Part shown: positions 45,210 to 58,400 of the stretch, in pieces | Layout of the letters: every line of letters begins with the position of its first letter | Numbering within the stretch: the first letter of the stretch is position 1 | Assembly (NCBI RefSeq): GCF_933775445.1 | Contig: NC_065876.1 | Span: forward strand, 24,056,001 to 24,120,000 | Reading direction: 5' to 3' | DNA length: 64,000 bases | Source: Argentina anserina | Taxonomy: Eukaryota; Streptophyta; Magnoliopsida; Rosales; Rosaceae | Program-made: the position numbers and the translations under genes | Notes under the pieces: model-generated | What the model was told of the DNA's origin: nothing | Databases searched by the model: none | What the model saw: the letters and a program-made list of their open reading frames with translations, nothing else

Positions 45210-46968
45210 GGAGACTCCGTAGTACCCCACTATGTGCTACACTGCGTATGTCGTTCTTTTGTTCAATCTGAAATGTTCTTTGTTATTTATTAATTCCTAA
45301 AGGAACGGCCCATTGCTGTTCTTACTATGATTTTAAGAAAAGAAATTTATGACTGGAATTGATGTAGTCAGATGCTGTAGATAGTTTTTTTTTCCCCAAA
45401 TTTTGTAGTGCTTTTAAGGTTCACGTTTTCCTCTCCTGCCCAAAATATTTTAGCTAAGTGAGGCTCCATCATAACTCTGAAAGAACAGAACTACCTCAGT
45501 ACCAAGCCTCCTTTACGCTTAGGTTGTTTTAGTTGGAATGTTTCTGGTAGATGATATGGTTCTACAACAGAGGGACAAAAATTGGTAGAGAGAAGAGTTA
45601 CAGAATATATGTGGCTTGCATAGTTATGACACAGAGAGAGACAAACACATGCACCTCTCTTTCTTTAGGCAATTTCCTCCTTCAAGCTTTAGTTTAGCAT
45701 CTATACCCAGCCTGTTACAAATGGAAAAATTAGTGTGACAGGTAGCTTCAAATCATAGCATGTTCACTGCTAAGGGCGGGGCTGAAAAATTAGAAGATTG
45801 ATACCCAATCACATATACTGTTCATTTTATACTATGTCACTATCATACAGTTGAATAAAAAAAATAGTGCAATATCATATATCTCAGGTGTTTGGTCTCC
45901 CTCAGTTTTACCCATTATATTTGTGGATTTATATTTTCTTGTTATTGACTTCGGTTGAAATATGTTTCTGATACCAATATCATTTAATAGGTACCTGGTG
46001 AAAGAAATGTCTCAGAGTTTCTGATACCATAATCTTTAAACACGCTGAAAAGTGCAGGACAGATTTTCATGACTTTAATGGGAAGCACTGTCATAATGGT
46101 ATGGCTAGAAACCTCGCTCTCGCTGTAAACCCATGAAAAGTGAAAAGACGGTTGAGGTTTTAAGTGAAAATGCAAGTCCCATATTCATGGAAGAGGCATA
46201 ACTGATCAACGTCCATAAAAATGCTCTCCAGAAACCATGATTATCCTTGTGATATAATTATTAAAGAGTATCCTCACTTGTAGATGCTGAGTTGAAGTTT
46301 CTAAGTAGAGCAGACATGCTCTCTCCCATAGCCTATGGTGAAAAGAAGGCTATGTGCCTATGTTCTTCCGACATAGTTTTGTTCAGTATTCAAATTGCTT
46401 TACATGACTGGAATTTCAATCCATTAAGTTTATGCTAAATGTTGAGTAGGTATTCTGACATTGGCTCGGCGAATGTAATATTATTAATACTGCCGAATTT
46501 TTAAAATGTCACATGAACACATGTTTTGCAAGAGACATCAATCTGTGCTAAATGTGCGATCTCCGGAAAGAGTTGCACTTGCTCTGGCAAACTTGGGCGC
46601 CTGGAAATATTCTTTAAAAACGTTTGCATTCTGTATGGTATTCCTAAGGTGCTGGGATGTGAAGGAATGTTCTTCCACTGTTGGTAGATATATGAAAACA
46701 CAATTACCTTGACCTTTCAATGGAAGTGTAATGGCAATAGTTCCAGAAGCAACGACTGTGAAACGCGAGTTTCATAGGTTTAATTCAATTTCTAGGAATG
46801 GCATTGGAATTTCGAAGACTGAGGTGCAAGTGCTGCAAATCTAGGACATGCTAACTATCCCACTTAGGCACTTGCTAAATGCGGGACTTTTCAAGACAGG
46901 CTTTTTCCGTTGGATTTCGAAAATAACTGAAAGGTAACTGTAACGTCGTCTAGATGATGTTGGAGAAG
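45210..46968. other. Intergenic sequence downstream of the PPR pseudogene
   Basis: AT-rich DNA, likely an old 3' UTR at its start. A 68-codon frame near 46506-46712 overlaps frames on the other strand and has no recognised motif. Nothing else seen. Confidence 0.4.
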
Positions 46969-46981
46969 AAGGCTTCACCTT

Positions 46982-48079
46982 TGGTGTCAAAAAAAAAAAA
47001 AAGACATAAATGCCGATTTACATCCTAAACTTGGCTGACATTGTCAATTTGCACCCCGAACTTGCATTTGAGTCAATTTACCTCCTAAACTTGGTAAAAA
47101 TTGCTGATTTACACCCTGAACTTGTATTTGAGTCAATTTACCTCCTAAATTTGGTAAAAATTACCGATTTGCACCTCATCCGTTAAATTTAACTGTTTCT
47201 ATCCAATTTTGTGTCACATGTCATGCACATGAGGGGTAATGTTGTCATTTTCTATTTATATTTTTCTTAAAAAAATAAAAATATTCTTTAAAATGAGGAT
47301 TATTTTGTTAATCAAATTATTTATTTACATCTTTTTTTCTACCTACTTAACCCTACTTTGAATTATATATTCAATATACCCACCCATTCAAATATAGTGT
47401 GTTGTGTATAAATATATTTTTATATGTACACATTGTTGGAGGATGAACAAAACGAGAATAATAACGACGTAATATAACAGAACGTAACCGTTTATTGATT
47501 GATAATGATGCCAATATATATGCATTACATAACCACAATCTCATATGATTCGGAGTCCTAATCTATTACAGAGATGCGAATCTATCTTTAACATGAAACC
47601 TAATAAGGCTAAGAATAGTAATTCTCTCGGAACACACATTTATTTTTAATTTTCAATGTATTTATTTATTTATATTTTTTCTAATATCTTTTAACATACC
47701 ATATCACATAAAATAATAAATATATAAATCAATAACATGTTTCGAAAAAACAAACATTGTAGCAAGTGTTCCTCTTAAGTAATTTTATTAATTTATTTCA
47801 TTATTCAATATGAATAAATATATAATGACAATACTACCCCTTAAATGCATGACATGTGACTTAAAATTGGATTGAAAACATTAAATTTAACGGATAGGGT
47901 GCAAATTGACAATTTTTACAAAGTTTAGGAGGTAAATTGATTCAAATGCAAGTTCGGAGTGTAAATCGGCAATTTTTACCAAGTTTAAGAGGTAAATTGA
48001 CTCAAATGCAAGTTTAGGGTGTAAATTGACAATTTCAGCCAAGTTTGGGGTGCAAATTGGCATTTATGCCAAAAAAAAA
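46982..48079. mobile_element. Foldback element with about 245-bp inverted arms made of tandem units
   Basis: Left arm about 47003-47255 and right arm about 47825-48071 are inverted copies, starting GACATAAATGCC and ending GGCATTTATGCC. Each arm holds two to three tandem copies of a ~65-bp unit containing AACTTGCATTTGAGTCAATT and CCTCCTAAACTTGGTAAAAA. A 13-bp direct repeat AAGGCTTCACCTT flanks it at 46969-46981 and 48080-48092. Both ends have poly-A runs (46988-47002, 48071-48080), which blur the borders. The interior is non-coding and AT-rich. MULE-type is likely; the 13-bp flank could be a 9-bp duplication extended by chance. Confidence 0.75.
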
Positions 48080-48427
48080 AAGGCTTCACCTTGCCGCCAA
48101 TTTTCTCTATACATTTTACTATCATCATTGAAGATCACATTTCTCAACAAAAAGAAGATATTATACAGCCAAAAATGACGGATTTGCTCAATATGTAACG
48201 GACGCTTGAATCCTTTAAGCTAGTAGTCCTGATATACACAGACCTGTGAAACTTTAGACAACTGCGACAAAAATTGACAGCCAAATATACAAAAGATACA
48301 AAACCATTAAGGTACATAGATGTATATAATTATGTAACGCAGAAACACCTGTTTGTATACTCTTTTCACACCTCTACAGCTGCTATTATCTCTGAACTGA
48401 AGGTGTGACCGCGTCTGAAGTTATGAG

Positions 48428-51400
48428 TCACTGAAAAGAAGATGTAAGAATCCTAAATAGCCCATCTGGATTATCCGCATGCACCTGAAATTGTTACAAA
48501 ATGAGCAGCCGAGCAAGATATTGCAGATAATGCACCATAGATGTCACACCAATCATGTTAGTGCAGAATGAATTTAGGCTGTGTAGTAGTATCTGAGTGC
48601 AGTCACATATGTAGCCCTTCCTTTAATACATTGACTGAGAGGAAATTGTGTCAAAAGAAAAGAAAAAAGGCCAATTAAACATACTTCTCCACATATGTAG
48701 CCCTTCTTTTACCAATATAAATCAAATAAGAAACTTTAAAATGTACTCAGGAGGAAAGTGTTAAGAACATCAGGAATCACAGGGTTCATTCACTAACAGC
48801 AGAAATTGTTTTTATTTTCTCTAGCATCTCATTCTTTGTCAACTTATAAGTCATCAGAAACTTCTTAATTTCTTATCATCAACAGCTACTGGGGCTTTTT
48901 CAAAAATAAAAAAGATAGTTCATCCAGTCACTAAAAGAATATATTTGTTTTCCATAATGAGTTATCAAAGATTAATGCATGACATGTATATGTTTTATGT
49001 CTGCATGTACTTATGCCTGAATATCAGGAGTATTCTAACAATGGAATGTTGTATGGTGCAGTCTCTCTTTATCACACACACACACACACACACACAAACA
49101 GAATGTAGAAACATACCCAGTGTCCTGCATCCTCAAGGACATGCATTCCAACTCCACCTGCCTCCTCAACAGCAAGCTCCTCAGCAGCATGAATCCTCTG
49201 GAGATCTTCTAGAGCCCATCTGTGCAAGCTCCTTTCTGCTTTCAAGAAGTTCACATGGACACCTCGGGGCACATCTTCTACGATTTTCCTATAATGGTCC
49301 GAATTGAATAAATCCAGTTGCAAATTTAAACATTGATAATGATTATAAAGACGAAACATGCATGATTTCAGGAGAAAATTTTCTTTTTATTTCAATATTT
49401 TCAGAAATCCTATATGAAAATGACATTACTTTTTAACGTATGTAGTCTGTTTGACATGCAGAATAAAAACTGAATTCACTTTCAACTAACCATGAACACA
49501 AAGATGCATAACAGTATACCAACTTTCAGACTATTATAAGTAGGAGGTGTTTCTGTATATCAAGCGATAATTAGCCAGTAGGTACCAAGGAACTGGACAG
49601 TACCATAAATTTGTATCTTCATAAGATTGGTACATTTCAGAAATTCCATTGAGATCAAATGTCCAAGAGAAGGTGGATGGAGTTGAACCAAGTGGACCAC
49701 TAGGTCGCAGATTAGTAACCACCCACTGCATATAAAACAACATATCATTAAGTTTACCTCAAGATAAAGATTAGAAATTCGGTAGAAGCCAAAATAAAAA
49801 AATAAAAATAGAAGTAATAATACGTTTTGGTTTCACTTCCTTGTTTAATTACTAGTTCTAACTTTTAAGTCCATACTCTGCTCTATGACATTGATATTTG
49901 AAGAGTACAGTTACAGGATTGCACTAAATGTTATATATTATCCTCCCAATTGAAGCCAAGAAATTGAACATGAAAGACGAATAATGATAATAGGCACTAC
50001 ATTGGGAGGGTGTGTAACATAGTATCCGCATAACAGATCAGTGATTTAACTATTCACGTCGCATATAAACAAACTGATCCAAGCATACAAGTATCAGAGC
50101 CCAAACTTCAGATTGAAAAATTGAGGCACATTTCACAAAGTGAACTATACCTGTGCCACATCTTTAGAGAATCCTTTTTGAACTAGATTTTGCACAACAT
50201 CCCGCTTTGAGGATACCTATCTTCAAACAAGATTATACAGATTAAAATCATACAAAAAAAAAAGACAGAGATAGAGAAGAAAAAAGGATGGCATGGTTTT
50301 AAATAGATATAGTTTTATACTAAACACATCAGAAAAATCTCTTTACAATGAAAAGTCCCCGAATCGCAGCTCCTTAACCTTTTATGGTCCGAATTCCAAA
50401 AAAAAGAAGATAAGAACTTTTCATTACCCAGTTATATACTTTCCTTTTTAGTTTATTGCAACGTCCAGCTGGTTATTTGGTTCACTTGGACAGTGATGAG
50501 AGATCTTTAAACTTTCAGGAGGTGAAGGTGGACAACTTGCGGTATAAGCAGTGGTTTGGTCATCTTCAGCGCATCTGGTGCAGATATTGCAAGAGTGATG
50601 CTGATATAGGCAGTGTCTGTCATCCCTATTTTGATAATCATGAGACTGGGAGGCATCGATTACTAAATTGGTGTTTCTGTTATTTTTGTTTTTTCTTTTG
50701 GTTTTTCAGGGTGATGCTGATCTGCCCCTGTTGGATGTAATTGTTTCAAGTGGACATCTTGATTGCTAGCCGTAATTTGAGAATTGACAACTTAAAAAAG
50801 GCTTTGAGAAAAATTAGTAAATTACTAACCAAAATTCATAGATAATAAAAGGAATCAAACTGTAAAGAAAGAGAAGGGGATCACAATTGAATCTCAAATC
50901 ACCTCTTTGGGTAGAGTCTTTAGGACAGATATTAGTTCTGCTGGATGGTCCTCCCCATCACCACCAGGACGAACCTTTCCAGGAGTAGCATCTAGGACCC
51001 AAACCTAAGGAGAAGCAGATAATTAAAAGATAACATCAACTTTTGAAAAGGGATTATGTCCCCAAACAGACAAATTCGTGAATAAAACTAATATACAGTA
51101 CTTACTCTGACTGGCCGTGCAAGAGGCTTTGCAGCTTGCTCCACCATGCTCAAGACAACTATAACAATTGGAAAGCATAGTGAGCATCAGATCCATTTGA
51201 AATAGAACATTCAGTATGAAGTCTGTGCCATATTAAAACCGCATATACCTTTCCCCCCAAAACTGTGACCAACTAAAACCCGAGGTGTTATTCTGAGCTG
51301 ACGAACCTTGCAGGAAGAAGAAACAATATTAACATATAACATCTTCGCATGACAGGAAAACTTTTAGACAGGTACATAAACGCAAAAATGGAGAGTTCAA

Positions 51401-54400
51401 ACGCTGCAGATACAATGAACATTGTCAAGCCATGTTGAAATTATTGCCTGTGAAATTGTTCTAGCTGATTCCTTATAAGCTATCCCTTTAATTTTGTTTT
51501 CTTCTAAAGAACGAGAGGAAAAAAAGGATAGAACTCAGAAGTACATACTAGTTTTAAGACATCAAGAGCAGTGGAAGAAACAGTGTTGGGGCCTGTTTTC
51601 TTAATTGAGGCTGAATCACCATGACAACGCAGGTCCACCAATAGGAACTGTACCACCATACATAAGCAAAACAAGTTCAGATTCTCACCAATGCCAAGTA
51701 CTATAATGTTACATTCAATCTATATAGATTCACCAAGGACATGCTTTACTAATAGAAGAAACAAAACTATGCTTAGGGATGAAATGGAAATTTAACTGTG
51801 GGATAGATTCACCATTAGCAACACTTAGATTATATAATAATTCAAAGTACCGAACAAAAATAGACAGAAAACTGAGAGAAGGACTATTGTCAAAGGAGAT
51901 CCTATACAAATTTAGAACTTTTTTTTAGCTTTACCAGATAACAACATGCTCCAGTGATAATAAGTGATAAAAACGCAGAGGATGATACCTGCCACGTTGG
52001 AAATTCCTGGGCCAATCTCCTAGTGAATGTTCCTGCATTAGACATTACAAATGACTAATGGACTACTTCTGTACAACGAATCTCATTGAAAATCACACAT
52101 ATTCAGACTAATCGAAAACAAATGCATGAGAAAGCACCTGTAAGTGCATCAGACTACAAAAAGGACTTTGTTAACTTGGAACGATAATAAAACCAATTAT
52201 CAGGGAAAGTAAAGATTCGATAGCTTCTGTGATACTAAAGAATGGTACCATGGAGTGCTTCTATAATGGGTATTACAAAGATAATACCGAAAGGAAATCG
52301 ATCATAAAACTATCCTTTTAAAATACAATAAGTAACACTTTGGGCCTGTGAAACTCTAAAGCAAGCAGCCTTCTCTCAAATTCGTTATTAAACAACAATT
52401 AATAATGCTACTTATTTCGTGAACAAGAGTTGTACGTCCTTTTGCAAAGGACCATTTTTGTGATCAATTCAGAGAGTACATTTTCTGCAAGAACTTCATT
52501 CGGTGACAGTTCCAGCAAGTCCCCCTCTAAATTGTACAAAAAACAAGGGTTTTCATGAAAAGAACTCTACAATTGGAACAGGCGGATGCTCAGATTTCAG
52601 AGATACTCCAAAGTCTACAATCAACAGAAAACATGCAAAACAGATCCTCTGGTGATATTCTACTGACTGAACTTGAAACCCGACATATAGATGAGGAAAT
52701 GGACAGAATAAGAGGCTAGAAAACAAAATCTCCTCATCGTATGTTTTTCATTCAACAATAAATAAATAAATAAATATTAAAAATCCTAGGAAAGCAGCTC
52801 ATATTGTCAAAAATCTTATGGTTCCAGTCTTCCAGATGCAAGTGGAAGTGTTGCTATGATTCTCACACGTTACAACTAATAAACTTGAAACAATATTTCT
52901 GCTAAATAACTGTTATCAACTTTGGTTTTTATATTATTCGTTCAATGTCTGAGATGCATGTAGTTTAAACCTAGAGCTTATCAGCATGAAGAAAACAGAA
53001 GATCTGATAGGAAGGTTTGAGTAAAGAATATCAATTGAGGTCCTTTTTTTTTAAGGAATCAATTGAGGCCCTTGATTTGTTCCTGTGTCATTTGTTTTTC
53101 TTTTATCAGATGAGAGAGAAAAGTTCACTATATGACAAAGTGAGGATCTGATAAAAATTAAATAAAAAGAACAACCCAATTTGTCCACTTCCAATTGCGA
53201 TTGAAGGATAAGCGAACGAGCACTACCACTCCCCTTATTTACTTCCAAGCTAAAAAATAAAAAAAAATGCAAAATCAAACTGAAAATAAATCATTAATAT
53301 TTAAAGAAGACTAGCACTCACATACCCCAATTTTTCCTGCTACCAAGAATTCCATGCAGGAAAACAGCCGTTGGTGGCTCGGGCAATGACTTATCCGTAT
53401 CAGAACTCCATTTTACCTGAAAGCTGGACAACTCAGTAGGATAATGCCAGCTGAATTAGGAAAAAATAAAATAAAAAAGAACACAACATCATAACAATTC
53501 AACCATTCGAAGAATCACAGTATACAATGATAAAATCGACGAACATCTTGTCAAAGATTACAAAATGCAGAAAACTTACCAGTGCCCCTTGAACAAGATC
53601 AAATGCCTGCCAAAATATAAAAAAGCATTAATTTGGTTAAAGTTAATTGAGCTTCTAAGAATCTGAAGGTTCAGCTTAACATAATGTCCATTCCCAAAAG
53701 GACTAATTCATGGTTTATCTTTCAAGTAAAGTTTTGCAAAAAGAACCTTTATTTACCAGAATTTCAGAAGCATTGGCCAAACTTCCACTCTGTACAATTC
53801 TGTCATTGACTAATGCCATACGAATAACAAATTTTTTGTCAGCCTTGCGCAAGTGGCCAACAGCTAACTGAGAGAGAGAAAAGGAGGAAGATTGTGAACA
53901 TTAGATCAAAATATAGCCCCAAACCTATCGAAGTCTTTGAATGACTACAAAAAAATTTTTGTTTAGGAAACAAATTTCATCAAAAAAAGGTAATATGCAC
54001 TAAAAGTATGAGTGATCATAGTTCACAAACTAGTGTCCACTTAGTGCAAAACTAAGAGCATTTACTAAATCTGAATTAAAAAGGACTCAGGGCGAGAAAG
54101 AGTATGCCATTCCTGTGTCTACGTGTTATCTAATTAATTCCTAGTTAACTTTTAACAGAGTGTAGAGACCGGAATCAGAATTGTAATGAAGTTGATTACT
54201 TAACTACCCTGACATATAACCTTAGCAATGATATAAAAAAAAACATCTTGATTAGAAAACAAAGACAATGTTGAAAGCCAACTATCTAAAAATCATACTA
54301 GTCTCAAGGCCCCGAATTCACGATTAGTCTACAGACCGAGTGCAATGTTCAGAATGGAGAATCAGTTAGTTATCCAACAACAATTCCAAACCACCTTTAT

Positions 54401-54963
54401 AATCTAAGTTTAAGAGTAACTAAATGTCCGAATAACAGACATAACAACTCATATCCAGTATTACCAACCGGTCTCTTTACACACGAAATTCAAGCCTGCA
54501 AACTTCAGTAACATAGAAATTCCAAATCAATGTTCCAAAATTATTAAAAGCATGATCCACTTTCACATACAAAACTCAATCATCGTTTTCAATAATAAAG
54601 CAATTCAAGCCAGAAATCAGGACTTAACACCACCACATATTCGCTACGACGAAATCGATAAGTCCACAAACCCTATCAACTACAAGCCAGCACCAATTCG
54701 CCAGCATTTTTGTTACAGACAATTTAATCACTAAGTAATTTTCTCACGGTAACAAAAATGAGAGTCAAACTACATGAATTGGAGGTGGAATCGAGAATTG
54801 AAATGGGGAAGGTAGAGAGTAAATGTACCTTATTGTAGAAAGAGATCCGAGAATTGAGTCCGGTATGCGAACCGAGCTTGAAGAACCGCCGCCTCTCTCC
54901 GAAGTTGACGGCGCTGCCGCTCGCGGCGTGACCGCATCCGGTGAGATTCGAAATCGCCGCCAT
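48428..54963 (-). CDS. Alpha/beta hydrolase (ABHD11/YbfF-like), probably plastid
   Basis: Thirteen exons: 54963-54829, 53867-53757, 53606-53580, 53416-53326, 52032-51989, 51647-51549, 51306-51249, 51158-51106, 51004-50903, 50216-50151, 49725-49604, 49288-49117 and 48484-48428. All join in frame to 378 residues ending SSFQ. The start is the ATG giving MAAISNLTGCG; an in-frame upstream ATG would add 57 residues. Residues 1-60 are basic and Ser-rich, like a plastid transit peptide. Hydrolase motifs are the oxyanion segment FLHGILGS (110-117), LLVDLRCHGDS (138-148), nucleophile GHSFGG with Ser184, candidate acid Asp211 (VWVLDATPG), and His359 (EDAGHW). The triad is complete, so an active esterase, lipase or thioesterase is likely. 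Substrate unknown. Exon 3 is only 27 bases. Confidence 0.94.
49073..49096. repeat. (CA)12 microsatellite beside a splice donor
   Basis: On the transcribed minus strand this is a GT run starting 20 bases after the donor of hydrolase exon 12 (GTATGTTTC). GU-rich intron sequence close to a donor can influence splicing. Confidence 0.95.
50456..50740 (+). other. Unexplained 94-codon open frame inside a hydrolase intron, opposite strand
   Basis: Lies in the intron between exons 9 and 10 of the hydrolase gene, on the other strand. It reads GYLVHLDSDERSLNFQEVKV then YKQWFGHLQRIWC, and has protein-like composition in its first 65 residues. No family recognised. It could be a captured gene fragment, as the neighbouring intron sequence is otherwise AT-rich. 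No transposon ends seen. Confidence 0.3.
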
Positions 54964-55436
54964 TGGGGAGAACGACGGCGTTTCGAGGGCGATGAAATGT
55001 GAAGCGAGGCGGAGACACCGAAAGAGAAATGAAGAAAGCTTTTTGAAATTTTGGGATGAATTTAAGAAAGTGGTGGGCGCGCCTTCAACCAATGAGGTCG
55101 CGCCATGTGGATCTCTGTTAGTTAACCACAGCACCCGCCGGGTTTTTGGTTTTTGCTTTCATATTAGTGTTTCCATGTATCTACTCTCATGCGAAGTGAC
55201 GCAACTAATTAGCAGTGTGAATCACTAATAATGATCATTTAGTTCATATCTCATGAGCATATTTTTTTGGCATTGAAGGAAACCCAAATGTTAGAAACCT
55301 TGTTTATATTGATATATCGTATGTAAAGGTGAGAAAATACATGTACAATATCACTGTAAAGCATATACACAATTTACTTCTTTTATACAAGTTCACAATT
55401 TCAGTGTAAATGAGTAACTGCACCCTATACAACTAC
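54964..55436. other. Intergenic space between hydrolase and NTF2-like genes
   Basis: Holds the promoter and 5' UTR of the hydrolase (minus strand, reading away from the right) and the 3' end of the NTF2-like gene. The two genes are tandem on the same strand, 473 bp apart, so the hydrolase promoter must be compact. Confidence 0.5.
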
Positions 55437-58400
55437 TTAAAAACGGTCGACCAGCTGAGGGAATTGTCGAAGAAGCCAAGCCACGCCTCTGATGGCTACC
55501 TGTACATCACATACAAATTTAAGAGAAGTGAAAGAGTAATATGTGGAATTTCAATTGAACAAATTCAAATTCATGTCTGATACTATGATGTTTGTGCCCA
55601 ATTAGGCTGCAAAGGAGACTGAATAGAGATGTAATGAAGTTTGAGAAAATTGGACGACCATGCTAATTGTTGAACATTTATGCAATGCCGGCCATTATCA
55701 TGATAGAGTAGTATGATGTTAAGAGGGAACACGCATACAAGTGAATGAAAGATATATAATCATATACTTGTGGCTATATCTGCTGTGTTTTTCACTAATC
55801 TTTCTATTATCAAATGGTGAGCAAGTGTTCAAATATAACTTGTTATGGCTATATCTTCTTTTTATTTTTGGAGTCACCTTATGTCAGTGTTAAAAAATTG
55901 ATGATAACAGTGTCTAAAGTGTGTATGCTGAGACCAACTTACCAGCACAGAGTCCCCGGGCTTGATCGCAGGTTCAACACTATCTCGACCATAGCTGTTA
56001 TTCAAATACAAACTTAGTTTCACAACATAACTCTATCCAAAGACTTGATTCATAACAAAGTGCAGATAACTGAAGAATGACTTGGAAAGTAACAAAAGCA
56101 TCATGGACACAAAATTTGAAATTAAACCCCTAGTTCCAGAATTCAACGAAGATTGGAAGTGTGTGGATGCGAATCCGATATGGATTTTGCATCATGAACC
56201 TTAGGCTTAGAATACCTATCACTCTATCAGTAGAAGCTTTTATACAAACCCAGCGCTCTTGGAGACAGATACAGTTAAAGGCATTCTTGGCGGGGTTGAT
56301 TGCCTTGAACGCATGTACGGTGTGCATCCATGTGAGGTGGTGGAACATATAGTGGATATATGCAAGTTATTAAAAAAAAAACTTACATTATTTGTCTCTT
56401 GCCATTTATGACCTCCAACCGATAAAAGCTACATCCTTTGCTAAAGGGGAAAGGCTTCTCATTCCATTCTGAAAATATTAATTACTCCAGTTAAGAACTA
56501 TCCAACAGATCCTAGATGTACAAAGTAATGTAACTTCCATCCACATGCCTAAATGCCATGTGGCCCCAACTGCTGTAGAATCCTTCGTGGAGATATCATC
56601 AATAACAAACTGGAGGTCTTTGCCGACTGAATCATTAAACTTTCTAAAAAACTGGAGTATATCCTGCACATCAATTGAAGCCAAAAAATTTCCATGAGAA
56701 GAAGGCACAGCAAAAAATGTTTAAAGTGTTATCTACCATCCCATGTCCTGTTTGAGAAGCTAAATTGACAAAGACAGGTTTAAACCCAAACTTTTACACT
56801 AACGATCAAGAAAACACCTGGCAGACAATGCAAAATGAGGGTTTGTGCCTATAAAATTGCACCAGACCAGCAACCAGGACATGAAGGGATTAGTGACCAG
56901 GAAACCTATTCAACGTGTCGCAAGATATTTAGATGAAAAACATTACTCTACCCCAGCTTTGTCCAACACATCCAAACTCACCGATCAAGTTCACATTAAA
57001 GAGAGCTAATTGTGGCGTTTACCCCTTAGAGAGGTATAAGGCAAAGTGATCTTCAATCACCATATATCTAAGCATCCTATATTATTACAATGGAATTACA
57101 AGGAAGGTTGAGGAAACTAATTGAACTGTCTCAAGCTGTCCTGGTAGCTCTCACCAGTTTTTGCCAATGATCTGATCCTCTTTTCTTATGCTACATTTCA
57201 ATTAGTTAGGATTGTTAACAGGTGTGTTAAGTAATACTCTTGCGGCTCCAGGAAAAGTAAGGTCCCTCTGTGGCTAGTAGACTGACCTTAATCCAATCAG
57301 TCACTACATCTGTCCAGTGCAATCAATGCAAACCACTAAGCACGCGTCCTCTAGACATTTCTGGGGGAATTTACAGAATTGATAGGAGGACAAAAAACAT
57401 CTTTGTCAAAAAAATTGTATGTAAACCTAAATCTAAGGCATTTGGCTATCAAAGCTGTTGGCCTGAGCTAATATAAACCAAACATTTTTTAGTCAAACTG
57501 AGCTGTAGCTGTAGGCTTCATCATGATAACTTTAGTCTTTGCTACTAGAATTTTTCAATTGAATCTATTCACAGCAATAATATGAAGCCTAGAGGGGTGT
57601 GTCTAATAACTCCGAAAGGAATTACAGCATTGTGAATGTGTGCTACACTCTAAAACAGATTATGACTTAAAAGATTCAGAATGGCTTGTAAGCTAGTTTC
57701 AATAATTTCTTTGGTTCAGCTGCCTTAGGTGGATCTACGTGATGGTGTTTCCTTTGACTGCAAGTAGCAGATTTTCCAGAAATAAGTGATGGGCTTTCAT
57801 GAAGTTGCATGCTGACATTGTGCAGAAAAATCATTTTGCACTCCACTAGGTTATCCTTCAAGAACCTGAGCAAACATGGGTCAAACCATGTAACAGTGAA
57901 TCCAGGGTAAGTTATGCTAAGACTCTTTCTTTACAGGTGAAGAATGGCCTTATTTTCCTTGGAACTGTATTTGAAACTCACGGTTTCCCCTAAAATGAAA
58001 CCATTTATATGAAGGATAGCCCAAGGGGGGAATATGGCAACTCTTATTCGTAACTTGGACTGTGAAGTCTGGCTTTCGACTAATCTTCAGGCCTATTCTA
58101 TAGATGCTGATGGAATTCATATTGCTCTCTTTTGTGTTGGTACCTATGGAATTGGCATTTTAGGCCTCTATGTGCAAATAGTTTATGTCTTCCTAAAAAT
58201 CAATAGAGGCCACATCATAATGGATGGAGGCAATGAGGCCAAAGGGAATTAGGAATCTTAAAGTCCAGCTGTATATATCTTGGGGTTTTAACTCTATGTG
58301 AGAATGTTCAACTCAATGTTGATGAATCCATCTATATACTGGAAACACTGGAATGCAGAAACTAGGGACTTTATTTTGGCTTCAAATTAGTTGTTACTAA

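Noticed and set aside
46506..46712. 68-codon plus-strand frame
   Set aside because: Overlaps two minus-strand frames, no motif, no promoter or splice evidence.
54724..55134. Longer N terminus for the hydrolase (start at 55134)
   Set aside because: The extra 57 residues are not transit-like and MAAISN is a normal plastid start; the longer start cannot be excluded without RNA data.
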